In this document: one piece after another, positions 35,051-44,298 of the stretch | Numbering within the stretch: the first letter of the stretch is position 1 | Layout of the letters: every line of letters starts with the position of its first letter | Origin: an uncultured Lachnospiraceae bacterium | GTDB lineage: Bacteria > Bacillota > Clostridia > Lachnospirales > Lachnospiraceae | Assembly: GCA_902793335.1 (NCBI GenBank) | Contig: CADBCZ010000002.1 | Span: forward strand, 1 to 64,000 | Direction: 5' to 3' | Length of the DNA stretch: 64,000 nt | Made by a program: the position numbers and the translations under genes | The notes under the pieces: generated by a model | Told to the model about the DNA's origin: nothing | Database searches by the model: none | The model's input: only the letters and a program-made list of their open reading frames with translations

Positions 35051-35827
35051 ATGACAATTCTTGATGAGTTGGCAGCTTATGCAAGAGAGAGAGTAGAAGC
35101 GTCTAAGCAAGTTGTTTCTTTAGCAGATATCAAAGCACAGGCTATGGATTTGAAAAAGGGACAATTTGAGTTTGAAAATGCATTGAAAAAGGCTGACATA
35201 TCATTTATCTGTGAATGTAAAAAAGCATCTCCCTCGAAAGGAATTATAGCTGATGATTTTCCATATCTCGAAATTGCTAAGGATTACGAACGAGCAGGAG
35301 CTGATTGTATTTCGGTTCTTACCGAACCTAAATGGTTTCTGGGAAGCAATGACTATCTAAAGCAGATTGCAGAAAATGTTTCAATCCCATGTATCAGAAA
35401 AGATTTTACGGTTGATGAGTACATGATATATCAGGCAAAGGTTTTGGGTGCATCGGCAGTGCTTCTTATTTGTTCAATATTAACTGCGGATAATATTGAG
35501 AAATACATAGGAATATGTGATGAGCTTGGAATGTCTGCTTTGGTTGAGGCTCATGATGAACAGGAAGTGAAAATGGCAGTTGATGCAGGTGCAAGACTGA
35601 TTGGAGTTAATAATCGTAACCTTAAAGATTTTTCGGTTGATATTGATAACAGTCTGCGACTAAGAGAACTTATACCGAATAATGTTCTGTATATCTCGGA
35701 AAGCGGAGTTACCTGTAATGAAGATATAAAAAGATTGCGAAAAATAGGTGCTGATGCAGTTCTTATAGGAGAGACACTTATGAGAGCTGATGATAAGAAG
35801 GCTAAGCTTGATGAACTTAGAGCATAG
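35051..35827 (+). CDS. trpC: Indole-3-glycerol phosphate synthase
   Basis: 258 residues, a TIM barrel that closes CdRP to indole-3-glycerol phosphate. Catalytic residues are visible in FICECKKASPSKGII (general acid Lys), LTEPKWFLGSNDYL, IPCIRKDFTVDEYMIYQA, LVEAHDEQE, GVNNRNLKDFSVD and YISESGV, all standard positions. Eleven bases separate it from trpD, with AGGAGG in the gap. Confidence 0.97.
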   Translation: MTILDELAAYARERVEASKQVVSLADIKAQAMDLKKGQFEFENALKKADISFICECKKASPSKGIIADDFPYLEIAKDYERAGADCISVLTEPKWFLGSNDYLKQIAENVSIPCIRKDFTVDEYMIYQAKVLGASAVLLICSILTADNIEKYIGICDELGMSALVEAHDEQEVKMAVDAGARLIGVNNRNLKDFSVDIDNSLRLRELIPNNVLYISESGVTCNEDIKRLRKIGADAVLIGETLMRADDKKAKLDELRA

Positions 35828-35851
35828 ATGTTGTATATGGAGAACAGATAA

Positions 35852-36472
35852 ATGTTGACCAAGGTTAAATTTTGTGGATTGACAAGAGTTGAGGATATTG
35901 AAACGGTTAATGAGCTGAGACCTGAATATATAGGCTTTGTCTTTTGGGAAAAGAGCAAAAGAAATATTACACCGATTGATGCAAAAAGGCTTAAGTCATT
36001 ATTGCATGAAGATATAAAAGTGGTAGGTGTGTTTGTTGATGAGGATATTGAGAATATAACGTATTTATCAGACGAAGGTATAATAGATGTTATACAGCTT
36101 CATGGAAAAGAGAATGACGATTATATTAAGAGAATAAAAAAGCTGACAGGAAAACCGGTGATTAAAGCTTTTAAGATAAAGTCGGAAGAAGATATTTTGA
36201 GAGCTAATGAAAATATTGCGGATTTTGTTCTTTTAGATGCAGGAATGGGAGAGGGAAAATCTTTTGACTGGAAACTCATCAAAGGAATGAACAGACCTTA
36301 TTTCCTTGCGGGAGGATTAGATCCGGACAACGTTGAGGAAGCGGTTAAAACACTTAAACCTTTTGCTGTTGATGTAAGCTCGGGAATAGAGACGGAAGGA
36401 AAGAAAGACTGCGAAAAGATGAGAGACTTCCTGACTCTTGTAAGGGATGCCGGAGATAATACATTAGTTTAG
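35852..36472 (+). CDS. trpF: Phosphoribosylanthranilate isomerase
   Basis: 206 residues, a TIM barrel that isomerises PRA to CdRP. The catalytic Cys lies in VKFCGLTR (~residue 8) and the Asp in LLDAGMGEGKSFDWKLI (~127). IGFVFWEKSKRNI, VGVFVDE, VIQLHGKE and FLAGGLDPDNVEEAV plus VDVSSGIETEGKKD are the family blocks. The gene lies 24 bases after trpC. The next gene, trpB, follows after an 86-base gap without a terminator. Confidence 0.96.
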   Translation: MLTKVKFCGLTRVEDIETVNELRPEYIGFVFWEKSKRNITPIDAKRLKSLLHEDIKVVGVFVDEDIENITYLSDEGIIDVIQLHGKENDDYIKRIKKLTGKPVIKAFKIKSEEDILRANENIADFVLLDAGMGEGKSFDWKLIKGMNRPYFLAGGLDPDNVEEAVKTLKPFAVDVSSGIETEGKKDCEKMRDFLTLVRDAGDNTLV

Positions 36473-36558
36473 TGTAGAACAAATGACATGATGATTAGTT
36501 CGTAAGTAATTGGTTGATAGTATGAGATATAGATAACATCAAAGAAAGGAATAAAACT

Positions 36559-37749
36559 ATGACAAATAAGCAGGGCAGGTTCGGTATACATGGAGGACAG
36601 TATATACCGGAGACGTTAATGAATGCGGTAATTGAATTGGAAGAAGCTTATGAGCATTATAAAAATGATGAGGAGTTTAACAGAGAACTTTCAACATTAT
36701 TTAATGAATATGCCGGCAGACCTTCAAGACTATATTATGCAAAGAAGATGACAGAGGATCTTGGAGGCGCAAAGATATATTTAAAGCGTGAGGACTTAAA
36801 TCACACTGGTGCACATAAGATCAATAACGTTTTGGGTCAGGCGTTACTTGCAAAGAAAATGGGAAAAACCAGACTTATAGCTGAGACAGGCGCAGGTCAG
36901 CACGGAGTGGCAACAGCAACTGCGGCAGCTTTAATGGGAATGGAATGTGTTGTTTTCATGGGTGAAGAGGATACTAAGAGACAGGCTCTTAATGTGTATA
37001 GAATGAGATTGTTAGGTGCAGAGGTTATTCCTGTTACAACGGGAACGGCAACACTTAAGGATGCTGTTTCAGAGGCAATGAGAGAATGGACTTCAAGAAT
37101 TGCAGATACGCATTACTGTCTTGGTTCGGTTATGGGACCACATCCTTTTCCTACTATAGTAAGAGATTTTCAGGCGGTAATATCCAAAGAAATTAAGGAA
37201 CAGATGCTTGAAAAAGAAGGCAGACTTCCTGATGCGGTTGTTGCCTGTGTAGGTGGCGGTTCTAATGCCATAGGAAGTTTCTATCATTTTATAGAGGACA
37301 AAGATGTAAGACTTATAGGTTGTGAAGCAGCCGGAAGAGGAATTGATACCTTTGAGACGGCTGCTACCATTGCTACAGGTAAGCTTGGCATTTTCCATGG
37401 TATGAAATCATATTTCTGTCAGGATGAATACGGTCAGATTGCACCTGTATATTCTATATCAGCAGGTCTTGATTATCCGGGAGTAGGTCCTGAACATGCC
37501 CACCTTCATGATATTGGAAGAGCAGAGTATGTTCCTGTTACGGATGAGGAGGCTGTTAATGCATTTGAATATCTTGCAAAAACAGAGGGAATTATTCCGG
37601 CTATAGAATCATCTCATGCAGTTGCTCATGCAATGAAGCTTGCTCCGCAACTTGACAAAGATAAAATAATGGTAATAACCATTTCCGGTAGAGGAGATAA
37701 GGATTGTGCGGCAATCGCCCGCTACAGAGGGGAGGATATTCATGAGTAG
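36559..37749 (+). CDS. trpB: Tryptophan synthase beta chain
   Basis: 396 residues, a PLP enzyme that joins indole with serine. The PLP lysine lies in [13 protein letters not shown] (~residue 86). [61 protein letters not shown] and [16 protein letters not shown] are conserved blocks of TrpB1, the form that works with TrpA. RBS AAAGGA precedes the ATG. It overlaps trpA by eight bases, which couples the two subunits. Confidence 0.97.
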   Translation: MTNKQGRFGIHGGQYIPETLMNAVIELEEAYEHYKNDEEFNRELSTLFNEYAGRPSRLYYAKKMTEDLGGAKIYLKREDLNHTGAHKINNVLGQALLAKKMGKTRLIAETGAGQHGVATATAAALMGMECVVFMGEEDTKRQALNVYRMRLLGAEVIPVTTGTATLKDAVSEAMREWTSRIADTHYCLGSVMGPHPFPTIVRDFQAVISKEIKEQMLEKEGRLPDAVVACVGGGSNAIGSFYHFIEDKDVRLIGCEAAGRGIDTFETAATIATGKLGIFHGMKSYFCQDEYGQIAPVYSISAGLDYPGVGPEHAHLHDIGRAEYVPVTDEEAVNAFEYLAKTEGIIPAIESSHAVAHAMKLAPQLDKDKIMVITISGRGDKDCAAIARYRGEDIHE

Positions 37750-38512
37750 CATTAAGAAAGCATTTGAAAATGGTAAGGCATTTATTGCATTTGTAACCTG
37801 TGGTGATCCGGATTTAGAGACTACAAAGAAGATCGTTAAGGCGGCGGCAGAAAATGGTGCCGATATCATAGAGCTCGGAATCCCATTCTCTGATCCGACT
37901 GCGGAGGGACCGGTTATTCAGGGAGCTAACTTAAGGGCTTTGTCAGCCGGAACTACTACAGATAAGGTGTTTGATTTGGTCAATGAGTTGAAAGAAGATG
38001 TGAAGATACCGCTGGTATTTATGACATACGCCAATGTTGTATTTTCGTACGGAACGGAAAGATTTATCAGAAAGTGTAAAGAAACAGATATTGCAGGAAT
38101 TATTATACCTGACCTTCCTTTTGAGGAGAAGGAAGAGTTTCTTCCGGTCTGTCATGAGTATGAAATCGACCTTGTGTCCTTGATAGCCCCTACTTCAGAA
38201 AACAGGATAGCTATGATAGCAAAAGAGGCGGAAGGATTTATCTATATTGTCTCAAGTCTTGGTGTCACAGGTGTTAGAAGCGAGATTAATACCGATCTTA
38301 ATTCTATTGTCAAAATGGTAAGGGAAAATACTGATGTTCCGTGTGCAATAGGATTTGGTATTTCTACACCCGAGCAGGCAAAGAAGATGGCAGATATCTC
38401 TGACGGTGCAATAGTCGGTTCCGCTATTGTCAAGCTTATAGCTCAGTATGGTAAGGATGCACCTTCTCATGTTGGAGAGTATGTAAAGAGCATGAAGGAT
38501 GCGATAAGATAA
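37742..38512 (+). CDS. trpA: Tryptophan synthase alpha chain
   Basis: 256 residues, a TIM barrel that releases indole from indole-3-glycerol phosphate and passes it to TrpB. Catalytic Glu and Asp lie in [19 protein letters not shown] (~residue 49; note TAEG where most have TADG, so the usual Asp60 is Glu) and in [39 protein letters not shown] and CAIGFGIS. The start is ATG 37742 inside the end of trpB; the longer reading from 37706 would only repeat trpB codons. A terminator follows. Confidence 0.96.
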   Translation: MSSIKKAFENGKAFIAFVTCGDPDLETTKKIVKAAAENGADIIELGIPFSDPTAEGPVIQGANLRALSAGTTTDKVFDLVNELKEDVKIPLVFMTYANVVFSYGTERFIRKCKETDIAGIIIPDLPFEEKEEFLPVCHEYEIDLVSLIAPTSENRIAMIAKEAEGFIYIVSSLGVTGVRSEINTDLNSIVKMVRENTDVPCAIGFGISTPEQAKKMADISDGAIVGSAIVKLIAQYGKDAPSHVGEYVKSMKDAIR

Positions 38513-38552
38513 CAACTGATTAACAATAGTTATAAATAATGATATTACGAAG

Positions 38553-38587
38553 AGGTGTTGTGAGTTTATACTCATGACACCTTTTTA
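38553..38587 (+). terminator. Terminator of the trp operon
   Basis: AGGTGTTGTGAG (38553-38564) and CTCATGACACCT (38571-38582) pair over 12 positions with one mismatch and one wobble, followed by TTTTT. Confidence 0.8.
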
Positions 38588-38629
38588 GTTTATTAGAAAC
38601 TCGTTTTAAAAACTATTTTGAAAAAGCTA

Positions 38630-38734
38630 TTGACATTAAAAATATAATGTGTTACATTTACTACGACAGTCATAGTACGACAGACGTAACAACGTCTATC
38701 ATAGTAACGACAGTCGTACTACGATAGATATAAT
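38630..38734 (+). promoter_or_regulatory. Promoter(s) and repeated dyad operators before the PadR operon
   Basis: Promoter 1: TTGACA (38630-38635), 17 bases, TACATT (38653-38658). Directly downstream the word CGACAG occurs at 38664, 38678 and 38708, inside dyads such as CTACGAC-A-GTCATAG (38661-38675) and ACGAC-A-GTCGT (38707-38717), with diverged inverse copies GTCTATCATAG and ACTACGATAG. A second -10, TATAAT (38729-38734), closes the array. PadR-type repressors usually bind such dyads over their own promoter. Confidence 0.65.
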
Positions 38735-38826
38735 ATGATGACATGATTAAAGAAACGAAAGGAAAACAGTGTTTTAACCATTTTAATGATTAGTTAATGG
38801 AATATTAGAAAGGAGGCAGATAATAT

Positions 38827-39162
38827 ATGAGTAATATAAGCAGTGATGTAATACGTGGATATAATGACACAATGATACTATATCTCCTTTGGGAACAACC
38901 TTCATACGGTTACGAGATATCCAAACAGATTAAGAGTCTGTCTGAAGAGAAGTATATAATCAAGGAGACAACACTTTATTCTGCATTTACAAGAATGGAG
39001 AAGAACGGATATGTTGAATCATTTTCGTCGGATGAGAACGGAGGGAAGAGAAGAACATATTACCGTATAACAGATGCAGGAAGACAGTACTACAAAGAAA
39101 AATGTTCGGAATGGCATTTGACAAAGGATGTAATAGAGAATTTTATAAGAGATGATATTTAA
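38827..39162 (+). CDS. PadR family transcriptional regulator
   Basis: 111 residues. Winged helix with the PadR signature: MILYLLWEQPSYGYEISKQIKSLSEEKYIIKETTLYSAFTRMEKNGYVESFSSDENGGKRRTYYRITDAGRQYYKE. It lacks the long C-terminal helix bundle and belongs to the short PadR-s2 type. PadR proteins are dimeric repressors that control the operon they head; here that operon encodes a HAAS-domain membrane protein and a DUF4097 protein. RBS AAAGGAGG precedes ATG 38827, and an array of dyads lies upstream. Confidence 0.93.
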   Translation: MSNISSDVIRGYNDTMILYLLWEQPSYGYEISKQIKSLSEEKYIIKETTLYSAFTRMEKNGYVESFSSDENGGKRRTYYRITDAGRQYYKEKCSEWHLTKDVIENFIRDDI

Positions 39163-39208
39163 TGTGGTGATATTAATTTCGTAATTTATTGAAGGGAGAC
39201 TAGACGAT

Positions 39209-40276
39209 ATGGAAACTATTAAAAATTATTTGGAGAATATGTTCGCAAATCTTCCGAATACGCCTCAGGTCAAGAAAGCGAAGGATGAGCTGTGGCAGAT
39301 GATGGAAGACAAATATAATGAGCTTATTTCTGAGGGTATGAGTGATAATGCTGCTGTTGGAACAGTAATCTCGGAGTTTGGTAATCTCGATGAGATAGCA
39401 GACGAACTTGGAATAGAGGAGATTGTTGAGTCGGCAGATAATGTAGAGAAAAGAGAGATAAGCCTTGATGAGGTCAAAGAATTTTTGACTGTAGCCAAAA
39501 AACAGGCATGGCAGATTGCTATAGGAGTAGCCATTTGTATTCTTTCAATAGTGCCACCTATGGCAAGTGAGGCTATAGAAGAGTATATGGGTAAAGGTGT
39601 ATGGAGCCATTTTAGTGAGGGAATCTGCATGTCAAGTATGTTTGTAATGGTAGCGATAGCAGTAATCTTATTCATTTATTCGTCGGTGGTTATGAAGAAG
39701 TGGGAGTTTATTGAGAAGGAAGCCTGCTCCATGAGTGTTGCAACAGCAGACTATGTGAAGGAAGAGGAGAATGCCTTTATTCCCAAGTATGCTATTTTAA
39801 TGTCTATTGGTGTTGCACTTTGCATAATATCAGTTGTGCCTGTTGCATTTATGGATGGGTTGAATAACGTAATAAAAAGCAGCATTGACTTAGAGGATCT
39901 TGGCGGTTCGTTCATGTTTGTTGTTGTTGCTATAGGCGTTATGTTGATAGTATATGCTGCTAATTCTAAGGGGAGATTTGAAAAGCTTATCAAGGCGACT
40001 CTTAGAAGAAAGGTAGCTATCGGTGGTAAGGATTCTGAGAATGGAACAAATGGAGGTTCAGGAAATGTGTATACTTATGTTGATGATGAAAATGACGGTA
40101 GGGTTTATATTTCACCTGCTGCGGAGACTATTATGGACGTATATTGGCCGAGTATTACTTGTATTTATCTTTGTTGGAGTTTTATAACATTTGATTGGCA
40201 TATATCTTGGATTATCTGGCCGATTGCAGGAGTACTTCACGGTGCACTTAAATCTATTTTGATGAAGAGAATTTGA
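39209..40276 (+). CDS. HAAS (permease-prefix-like) domain membrane protein
   Basis: 355 residues. The N-terminal ~70 residues (METIKNYLENMFANLPNTPQVKKAKDELWQMMEDKYNELISEGMSDNAAVGTVISEFGNLDEIADELGI) form the helical HAAS signalling domain commonly encoded after PadR regulators. Membrane segments follow at ~105-125, 140-160, 195-215, 232-252 and a pair near 310-350, with a hydrophilic cytoplasmic stretch (~255-305). A transport activity cannot be claimed; such proteins are thought to act with PadR and a DUF4097 partner in an envelope-stress circuit. RBS AAGGGAG precedes ATG 39209. Confidence 0.8.
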   Translation: METIKNYLENMFANLPNTPQVKKAKDELWQMMEDKYNELISEGMSDNAAVGTVISEFGNLDEIADELGIEEIVESADNVEKREISLDEVKEFLTVAKKQAWQIAIGVAICILSIVPPMASEAIEEYMGKGVWSHFSEGICMSSMFVMVAIAVILFIYSSVVMKKWEFIEKEACSMSVATADYVKEEENAFIPKYAILMSIGVALCIISVVPVAFMDGLNNVIKSSIDLEDLGGSFMFVVVAIGVMLIVYAANSKGRFEKLIKATLRRKVAIGGKDSENGTNGGSGNVYTYVDDENDGRVYISPAAETIMDVYWPSITCIYLCWSFITFDWHISWIIWPIAGVLHGALKSILMKRI

Positions 40277-40294
40277 TTAGAAAGGGATAAGACT

Positions 40295-41149
40295 ATGAAG
40301 AAAACAGTGTATATTGTAATTATTTCAATCGTAACTATATTTTGCGTTATAGCAGGTACCATTATTCGCTTTGGAGATTTTAATATCGGCTGGGGATTCC
40401 CTTGGGGAATGGAAAGTAATTCGGCAAAGATATCAAAAAGCGTTTCACTTGAAGACTTTGGTAATGTAGATATTAATCTTAATGTTATGGATATTGAAGT
40501 TGTAGAGGGTTCTGAGGCGTCTGCATACTATGAGTGTAGTAAGGAAAGGTACGTCCCGGAAATTGATGTTGAGAATGGGACTCTTGTTATTAGACAGAAG
40601 AATAATAAGAAGTTTAATTTCAGTGATTTCAAAAATATAAGATGCAAGATGCTTTTGACGGTGCCTACAGGTGTAAATTATAAAGAATTTAAGATAAGTA
40701 ACAATACAGGAGATGTTAAGATTAATGGTGTTGAATGTGATCAATTTACACTTAATGCTGATACAGGAGATATTAAGCTTAATGACTGTAAATCTGATAA
40801 AACAGATATAGACAATGATACAGGGGATGTTAAGCTTATTGATTGCTCTTTGGGAGATTGTAAGATAGACAACGATACAGGAGATATCAAGCTCACCGAC
40901 TGCGACTTCGCAACATCGGAAGGAAATATGAGTATTTTAAATAATACAGGAGATGTTGAAGTAGAGGGCTGTCCTGATGTTGGTCTCTATGAGACAGATT
41001 TCTCTACTGATATAGGAGATATAAGTGTTAACGGTAGAGATGAAAGTAAGCACTACACTGAAGATGCTGTTCTTGAAAGTAATACTGATAATATCAGAAA
41101 GTTTACAATAAAAACAGATATTGGAGATGTGACAGTTGATCAAAAGTAG
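40295..41149 (+). CDS. DUF4097 beta-helix repeat protein, membrane anchored
   Basis: 284 residues. An N-terminal membrane segment (KKTVYIVIISIVTIFCVIAGTII) is followed by an extracytoplasmic right-handed beta-helix-like region (~55-280). The repeat unit is about 20 residues long and carries the word DTGDIKL or NTGDVK six times (for example NADTGDIKLNDC, NDTGDVKLIDC, NDTGDIKLTDC, NNTGDVEVEGC, STDIGDISVNG, KTDIGDVTVDQ). This is the DUF4097/LiaG-like fold found in cell-envelope stress operons. It is the last gene of the PadR operon, 19 bases after the HAAS gene. Confidence 0.87.
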   Translation: MKKTVYIVIISIVTIFCVIAGTIIRFGDFNIGWGFPWGMESNSAKISKSVSLEDFGNVDINLNVMDIEVVEGSEASAYYECSKERYVPEIDVENGTLVIRQKNNKKFNFSDFKNIRCKMLLTVPTGVNYKEFKISNNTGDVKINGVECDQFTLNADTGDIKLNDCKSDKTDIDNDTGDVKLIDCSLGDCKIDNDTGDIKLTDCDFATSEGNMSILNNTGDVEVEGCPDVGLYETDFSTDIGDISVNGRDESKHYTEDAVLESNTDNIRKFTIKTDIGDVTVDQK

Positions 41150-41191
41150 GATAATAGAAGCTTAAACTCAGAGATATCATCTATGGAAAAA

Positions 41192-41527
41192 TTATAGAAG
41201 ATCTTTGTTGACGCCACTGTAATCAGTCTTTTTATTGAGTAATTCTTCGTATATTTCATAGGTAGATTTACTGTAATCAACAGGTTTCTCGTGTGCGAGG
41301 ATCTCCTCACGAACGCCTTCTCCGGAGCCATGGACATCAGTCGTGTGGTTCTCGGAGTAGGCGTCATTTTTTTTCTTAGATGCTGCATAGACTACAGCAA
41401 CAATTGGAAGTATAATAAAAAGTACGGGAAATATACAACATGCAATAAAAGCTATTACTAAAATCGAAGCATTTTTTTTCTGGTCATCATTTGCTAAATT
41501 TGAAATATTATTTTTGTTCTGATTCAT
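41192..41527 (-). CDS. Small hypothetical membrane protein
   Basis: 111 residues with a single hydrophobic hairpin or long segment (ILVIAFIACCIFPVLFIILPIVAVVYA, ~23-50), preceded by an Asn/Lys-rich N-terminus and followed by a charged ~60-residue tail. No family recognised. TTGGAGG seven bases before ATG 41527 supports a real gene. It is convergent with the DUF4097 gene, 42 bases away, and no terminator is apparent between them. Confidence 0.65.
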   Translation of the reverse strand: MNQNKNNISNLANDDQKKNASILVIAFIACCIFPVLFIILPIVAVVYAASKKKNDAYSENHTTDVHGSGEGVREEILAHEKPVDYSKSTYEIYEELLNKKTDYSGVNKDLL

Positions 41528-41785
41528 AATGTTATACCTCCAACTGGAATCTAAGAATCTGATTGTTTATAATAACAATTTTGTGTAAAATGAATAATCA
41601 ATTAAATAATAATTCAATTGAATATAAAAGGCAAGATAAACATTCTTCCGCCGTATGCATAAGGAGCTTATAGATTAACTGTTTATGGAAAAGCTTATTA
41701 TTGTATGATATAATTTTTGTATTGTTTTTTTAATGGGTTTCGCATATAAAATTGTCTGGTTTTTCTATACATTTTCGAAGATAGA

Positions 41786-41866
41786 GAGAATGAATCCGTC
41801 TCGGATATAGCAAAGCCTATAGATGTTAATACTATGGTAAATGTATTAGAGGAGATACTGGGATAA
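41786..41866 (+). pseudogene. Possible remnant of a response-regulator receiver domain C-terminus
   Basis: The open frame reads ENESVSDIAKPIDVNTMVNV then LEEILG-stop. The I-A-K-P-I-D-V-N core is typical of the end of receiver domains in hybrid histidine kinases (the conserved K-P pair and the final helix). No start codon, RBS or upstream domain is present, so it looks like the tail of a deleted gene. The rest of the ~340-base gap (41528-41785) holds AT-rich sequence and the RBS of the small membrane protein gene. Confidence 0.35.
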
Positions 41867-41867
41867 T

Positions 41868-42506
41868 ATGAAAAAAATAAAGAAATCATTTATTATAATA
41901 ATAGCTACTATAATGATGCTTGGTACTACAGGATGTGGAGCTGTTTCAAATAGCGGTAATAGGGCAGTTGCGGGAATTCCTGACCCGGTGCAGAAAGAAG
42001 CTTCGGGCGGTACTTCATTTGAGTTGGATGGATATGATGTGAAGATTGATTATAAATATTCGTATGACATAAGTGCGCTGGTTGTGAGCACGCATGATTA
42101 CAGCGCTTATGACATTGGAGGTAAGCTTGCACCGAAAGATCTTGCGCTGGCCTGGGGGCCGGTTGCGGAGTTTAATGACAGAATAGATTTTCACTGGAGG
42201 CAGTCTAACAGATGGTATTACTGGGAAACCAGGACGTATGAGGAAATCAATGTGGTGGGAGGAGAGGATGGCGTGAACTGCCATTCTGCCAACAATCATT
42301 TAATACCGGCAGATGAAGCTGTCAAAAAAATTATAAAGTCGATTGATGCAGGAGACTATATCAGAATCAAGGGATACCTAGTAAATATAAGTGCCAGTAA
42401 ATCGGACGGAACGAATTTCTGGTGGAATTCAAGTACGGAACGAACAGATACAGGAGATGGTTCTTGCGAGGTCATATATGCAACGGATGTTGAAATACTT
42501 CAGTAG
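41868..42506 (+). CDS. Conserved lipoprotein of unknown function
   Basis: 212 residues. Lipoprotein signal with lipobox LGTTGC (Cys at ~residue 24). The mature part contains YSYDISALVVSTHDYSAYD, LALAWGPVAEF, RQSNRWYYW, HSANNHLIPADEAV, IRIKGYLVNISA and ERTDTGDGSCEVIYATDVEI, a pattern I recall from an uncharacterised family spread across Gram-negative and Gram-positive bacteria (order WG, SNRWYYW, H-x-S/A-N-x-H-x-IPA, RGxLV, TRxDTGxGxCE). It is probably extracytoplasmic; function unknown. RBS GAGGAG lies in the relic directly upstream. Confidence 0.7.
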   Translation: MKKIKKSFIIIIATIMMLGTTGCGAVSNSGNRAVAGIPDPVQKEASGGTSFELDGYDVKIDYKYSYDISALVVSTHDYSAYDIGGKLAPKDLALAWGPVAEFNDRIDFHWRQSNRWYYWETRTYEEINVVGGEDGVNCHSANNHLIPADEAVKKIIKSIDAGDYIRIKGYLVNISASKSDGTNFWWNSSTERTDTGDGSCEVIYATDVEILQ

Positions 42507-42510
42507 ATAA

Positions 42511-42559
42511 TCGTATATCATCGTATATCATTGAATAATGTCAAAAAACGTAGTATAAT
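42511..42559 (+). promoter_or_regulatory. Promoter with tandem 10-bp repeat before the sufC-like gene
   Basis: TCGTATATCA is repeated back to back (42511-42520 and 42521-42530), immediately followed by -35 TTGAAT (42531-42536), 17 bases and -10 TATAAT (42554-42559). The repeat abutting the -35 is a likely regulator site. Confidence 0.6.
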
Positions 42560-42601
42560 TGTGCGGATTAAATAATTATGTATTAAGGAGGAATCTTAAA
42601 A

Positions 42602-43357
42602 ATGCTAGAACTAAAGAATGTGTCTTTTGGCGTAACGGAAGATAAACAAACAATAGACATAATACAGGATGTTAGTCTTGTGATTCCTGATAATAAATTA
42701 GTAGTGATTACCGGACCTAACGGTGGAGGTAAGTCTACTCTTGCAAAATTAATAGCCGGTATCAGAATTCCGGATTCGGGTAGTATACTATTAAATGGTG
42801 AAGATATTACTGATAAGAGTATTACTGAGAGAGCAAAGCTTGGGCTTGGATATGCGTTTCAACAGCCGGTTAGATTCAAGGGAATTACCGTACATGATCT
42901 TATCAGAATTGCAGCGGGAAAGAAGCTTACTGCGGCAGATGCGTGTGAGCATCTTTCGGCAGTGGGACTCTGCGCAAGGGACTATATTGACAGGGAGGTT
43001 GATGCGAGTCTTTCCGGAGGAGAACTTAAGCGTATAGAGATAGCTACAGTGCTGGCAAAAGGTTCGACTTTATCGGTCTTTGACGAACCTGAGGCGGGAA
43101 TTGATTTATGGTCTTTCCAGAATCTTATTGAAGTATTTGAAGGTATGAGAAAGAATATCAGTGACAGTTCGATTCTTATCATTTCACATCAGGAGAGGAT
43201 ACTTAATATTGCTGACGAGATAATTGTTTTACAAAACGGACAACTTGTTAAACAGGGTACTAAGGAGGAGGTTCTTCCTGAACTTATGGGAACATCAAGT
43301 GCAGTCAAAGAGTGTCGCAATGGAGTGGTTGTTTGTAAGGATGGTGATGTGAAATGA
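42602..43357 (+). CDS. sufC: Fe-S cluster assembly ATPase SufC
   Basis: 251 residues, a soluble ABC ATPase: Walker A GPNGGGKST (~residue 39), Q-loop FQQPVRFKGITV, signature LSGGELKR (~137), Walker B STLSVFDEPEAGIDLWS and H-loop ISHQ. EPEAGIDLWSFQNL is characteristic of SufC (Asp-Leu-Trp where transport ATPases have Asp-Pro). It powers Fe-S cluster assembly on a SufB/SufD scaffold. RBS AAGGAGG. It overlaps the scaffold gene by four bases (ATGA), so the products are made in step. Confidence 0.9.
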   Translation: MLELKNVSFGVTEDKQTIDIIQDVSLVIPDNKLVVITGPNGGGKSTLAKLIAGIRIPDSGSILLNGEDITDKSITERAKLGLGYAFQQPVRFKGITVHDLIRIAAGKKLTAADACEHLSAVGLCARDYIDREVDASLSGGELKRIEIATVLAKGSTLSVFDEPEAGIDLWSFQNLIEVFEGMRKNISDSSILIISHQERILNIADEIIVLQNGQLVKQGTKEEVLPELMGTSSAVKECRNGVVVCKDGDVK

Positions 43358-44280
43358 TGAAATTTGATGAGATACAACTTAGATTACTTTCAGAAGTGGC
43401 TGATCTTCATTCAGTACCGGAGGGAGCATATAATATACGTTCCAATGGTGAATCTGCCGGACGTGTATCAACAGCAAATATTGAGATTGTGCCTAAAGAA
43501 AACGCAAGCGGACTTGATATATATATTAAGCCGGGAACTAAAAATGAGAGTGTTCACATTCCGGTGGTTATGACTAAAAGTGGACTCAAAGAACTTGTTT
43601 ATAACGATTTCCATATAGGTGAGGGTTCTGATGTTGTTATCGTTGCAGGATGTGGTATTGATAACTGTGGACCGGATGATTCTGAGCATGATGGAATTCA
43701 TAGATTCTTTATTGAGAAGAATGCATCTGTCAAATATGTAGAAAAACATTATGGTTCGGGAAACGGAAAAGGAAAAAGAATACTTAATCCTGGCACAGAG
43801 ATATATATGGACGAGGGCAGTTATGCCGAACTTGAAATGGTTCAGATTAAAGGTGTTGATGATACTGAAAGAACTACAACAGCTAATCTTAAAGCAGGAG
43901 CAAAGCTGTTAGTCAGAGAGCGTCTTATGACACATGGAGATCAAAGAGCAATTAGCCTTTATGATATTGTTATTGATGGTGAAGGAGCAAGTGCAGATGT
44001 TGTATCAAGATCTGTGGCAAGAGACAATTCCTATCAGAAATTCGAAGCTAAGATTGTAGGTAATAAAGCCTGCCATGGTCATACAGAGTGTGATTCCATT
44101 ATCATGGATAACGGACGTATTCTTGCCGTTCCGGGATTAGAGGCTAATGATGTAGATGCGGAACTTTTCCATGAGGCAGCTATAGGAAAGATTGCCGGAG
44201 AGCAGCTTATAAAGCTCATGTCTTTGGGACTTACCGAGGCTGAAGCTGAAGAACAGATAATCAATGGATTTCTTAAGTAA
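43354..44280 (+). CDS. Short SufB/SufD-family Fe-S scaffold (minimal SUF type)
   Basis: 308 residues, beta-helix SufBD fold: GSDVVIVAGCGIDNCG, IEKNASVKYVEKHYG, the repeated strands YAELEMVQIKGVDDTERTTTANLKAGAKLLVRERLMTHGDQRA, and HGHTECDSIIMDNGRILAVPGLEANDVDAELFHEAAIGKIAGEQLIKLMSLGLTEAEAE with the Glu and His of the active site. It is much shorter than SufB or SufD (420-480), and no sufS, sufU or second SufBD is adjacent. This two-gene SufC-SufB arrangement corresponds to the minimal SUF/SMS systems described for anaerobes. ATG 43354 or 43357. Confidence 0.85.
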   Translation: MMKFDEIQLRLLSEVADLHSVPEGAYNIRSNGESAGRVSTANIEIVPKENASGLDIYIKPGTKNESVHIPVVMTKSGLKELVYNDFHIGEGSDVVIVAGCGIDNCGPDDSEHDGIHRFFIEKNASVKYVEKHYGSGNGKGKRILNPGTEIYMDEGSYAELEMVQIKGVDDTERTTTANLKAGAKLLVRERLMTHGDQRAISLYDIVIDGEGASADVVSRSVARDNSYQKFEAKIVGNKACHGHTECDSIIMDNGRILAVPGLEANDVDAELFHEAAIGKIAGEQLIKLMSLGLTEAEAEEQIINGFLK

Positions 44281-44298
44281 TGGACAGGTAAGATAAAA

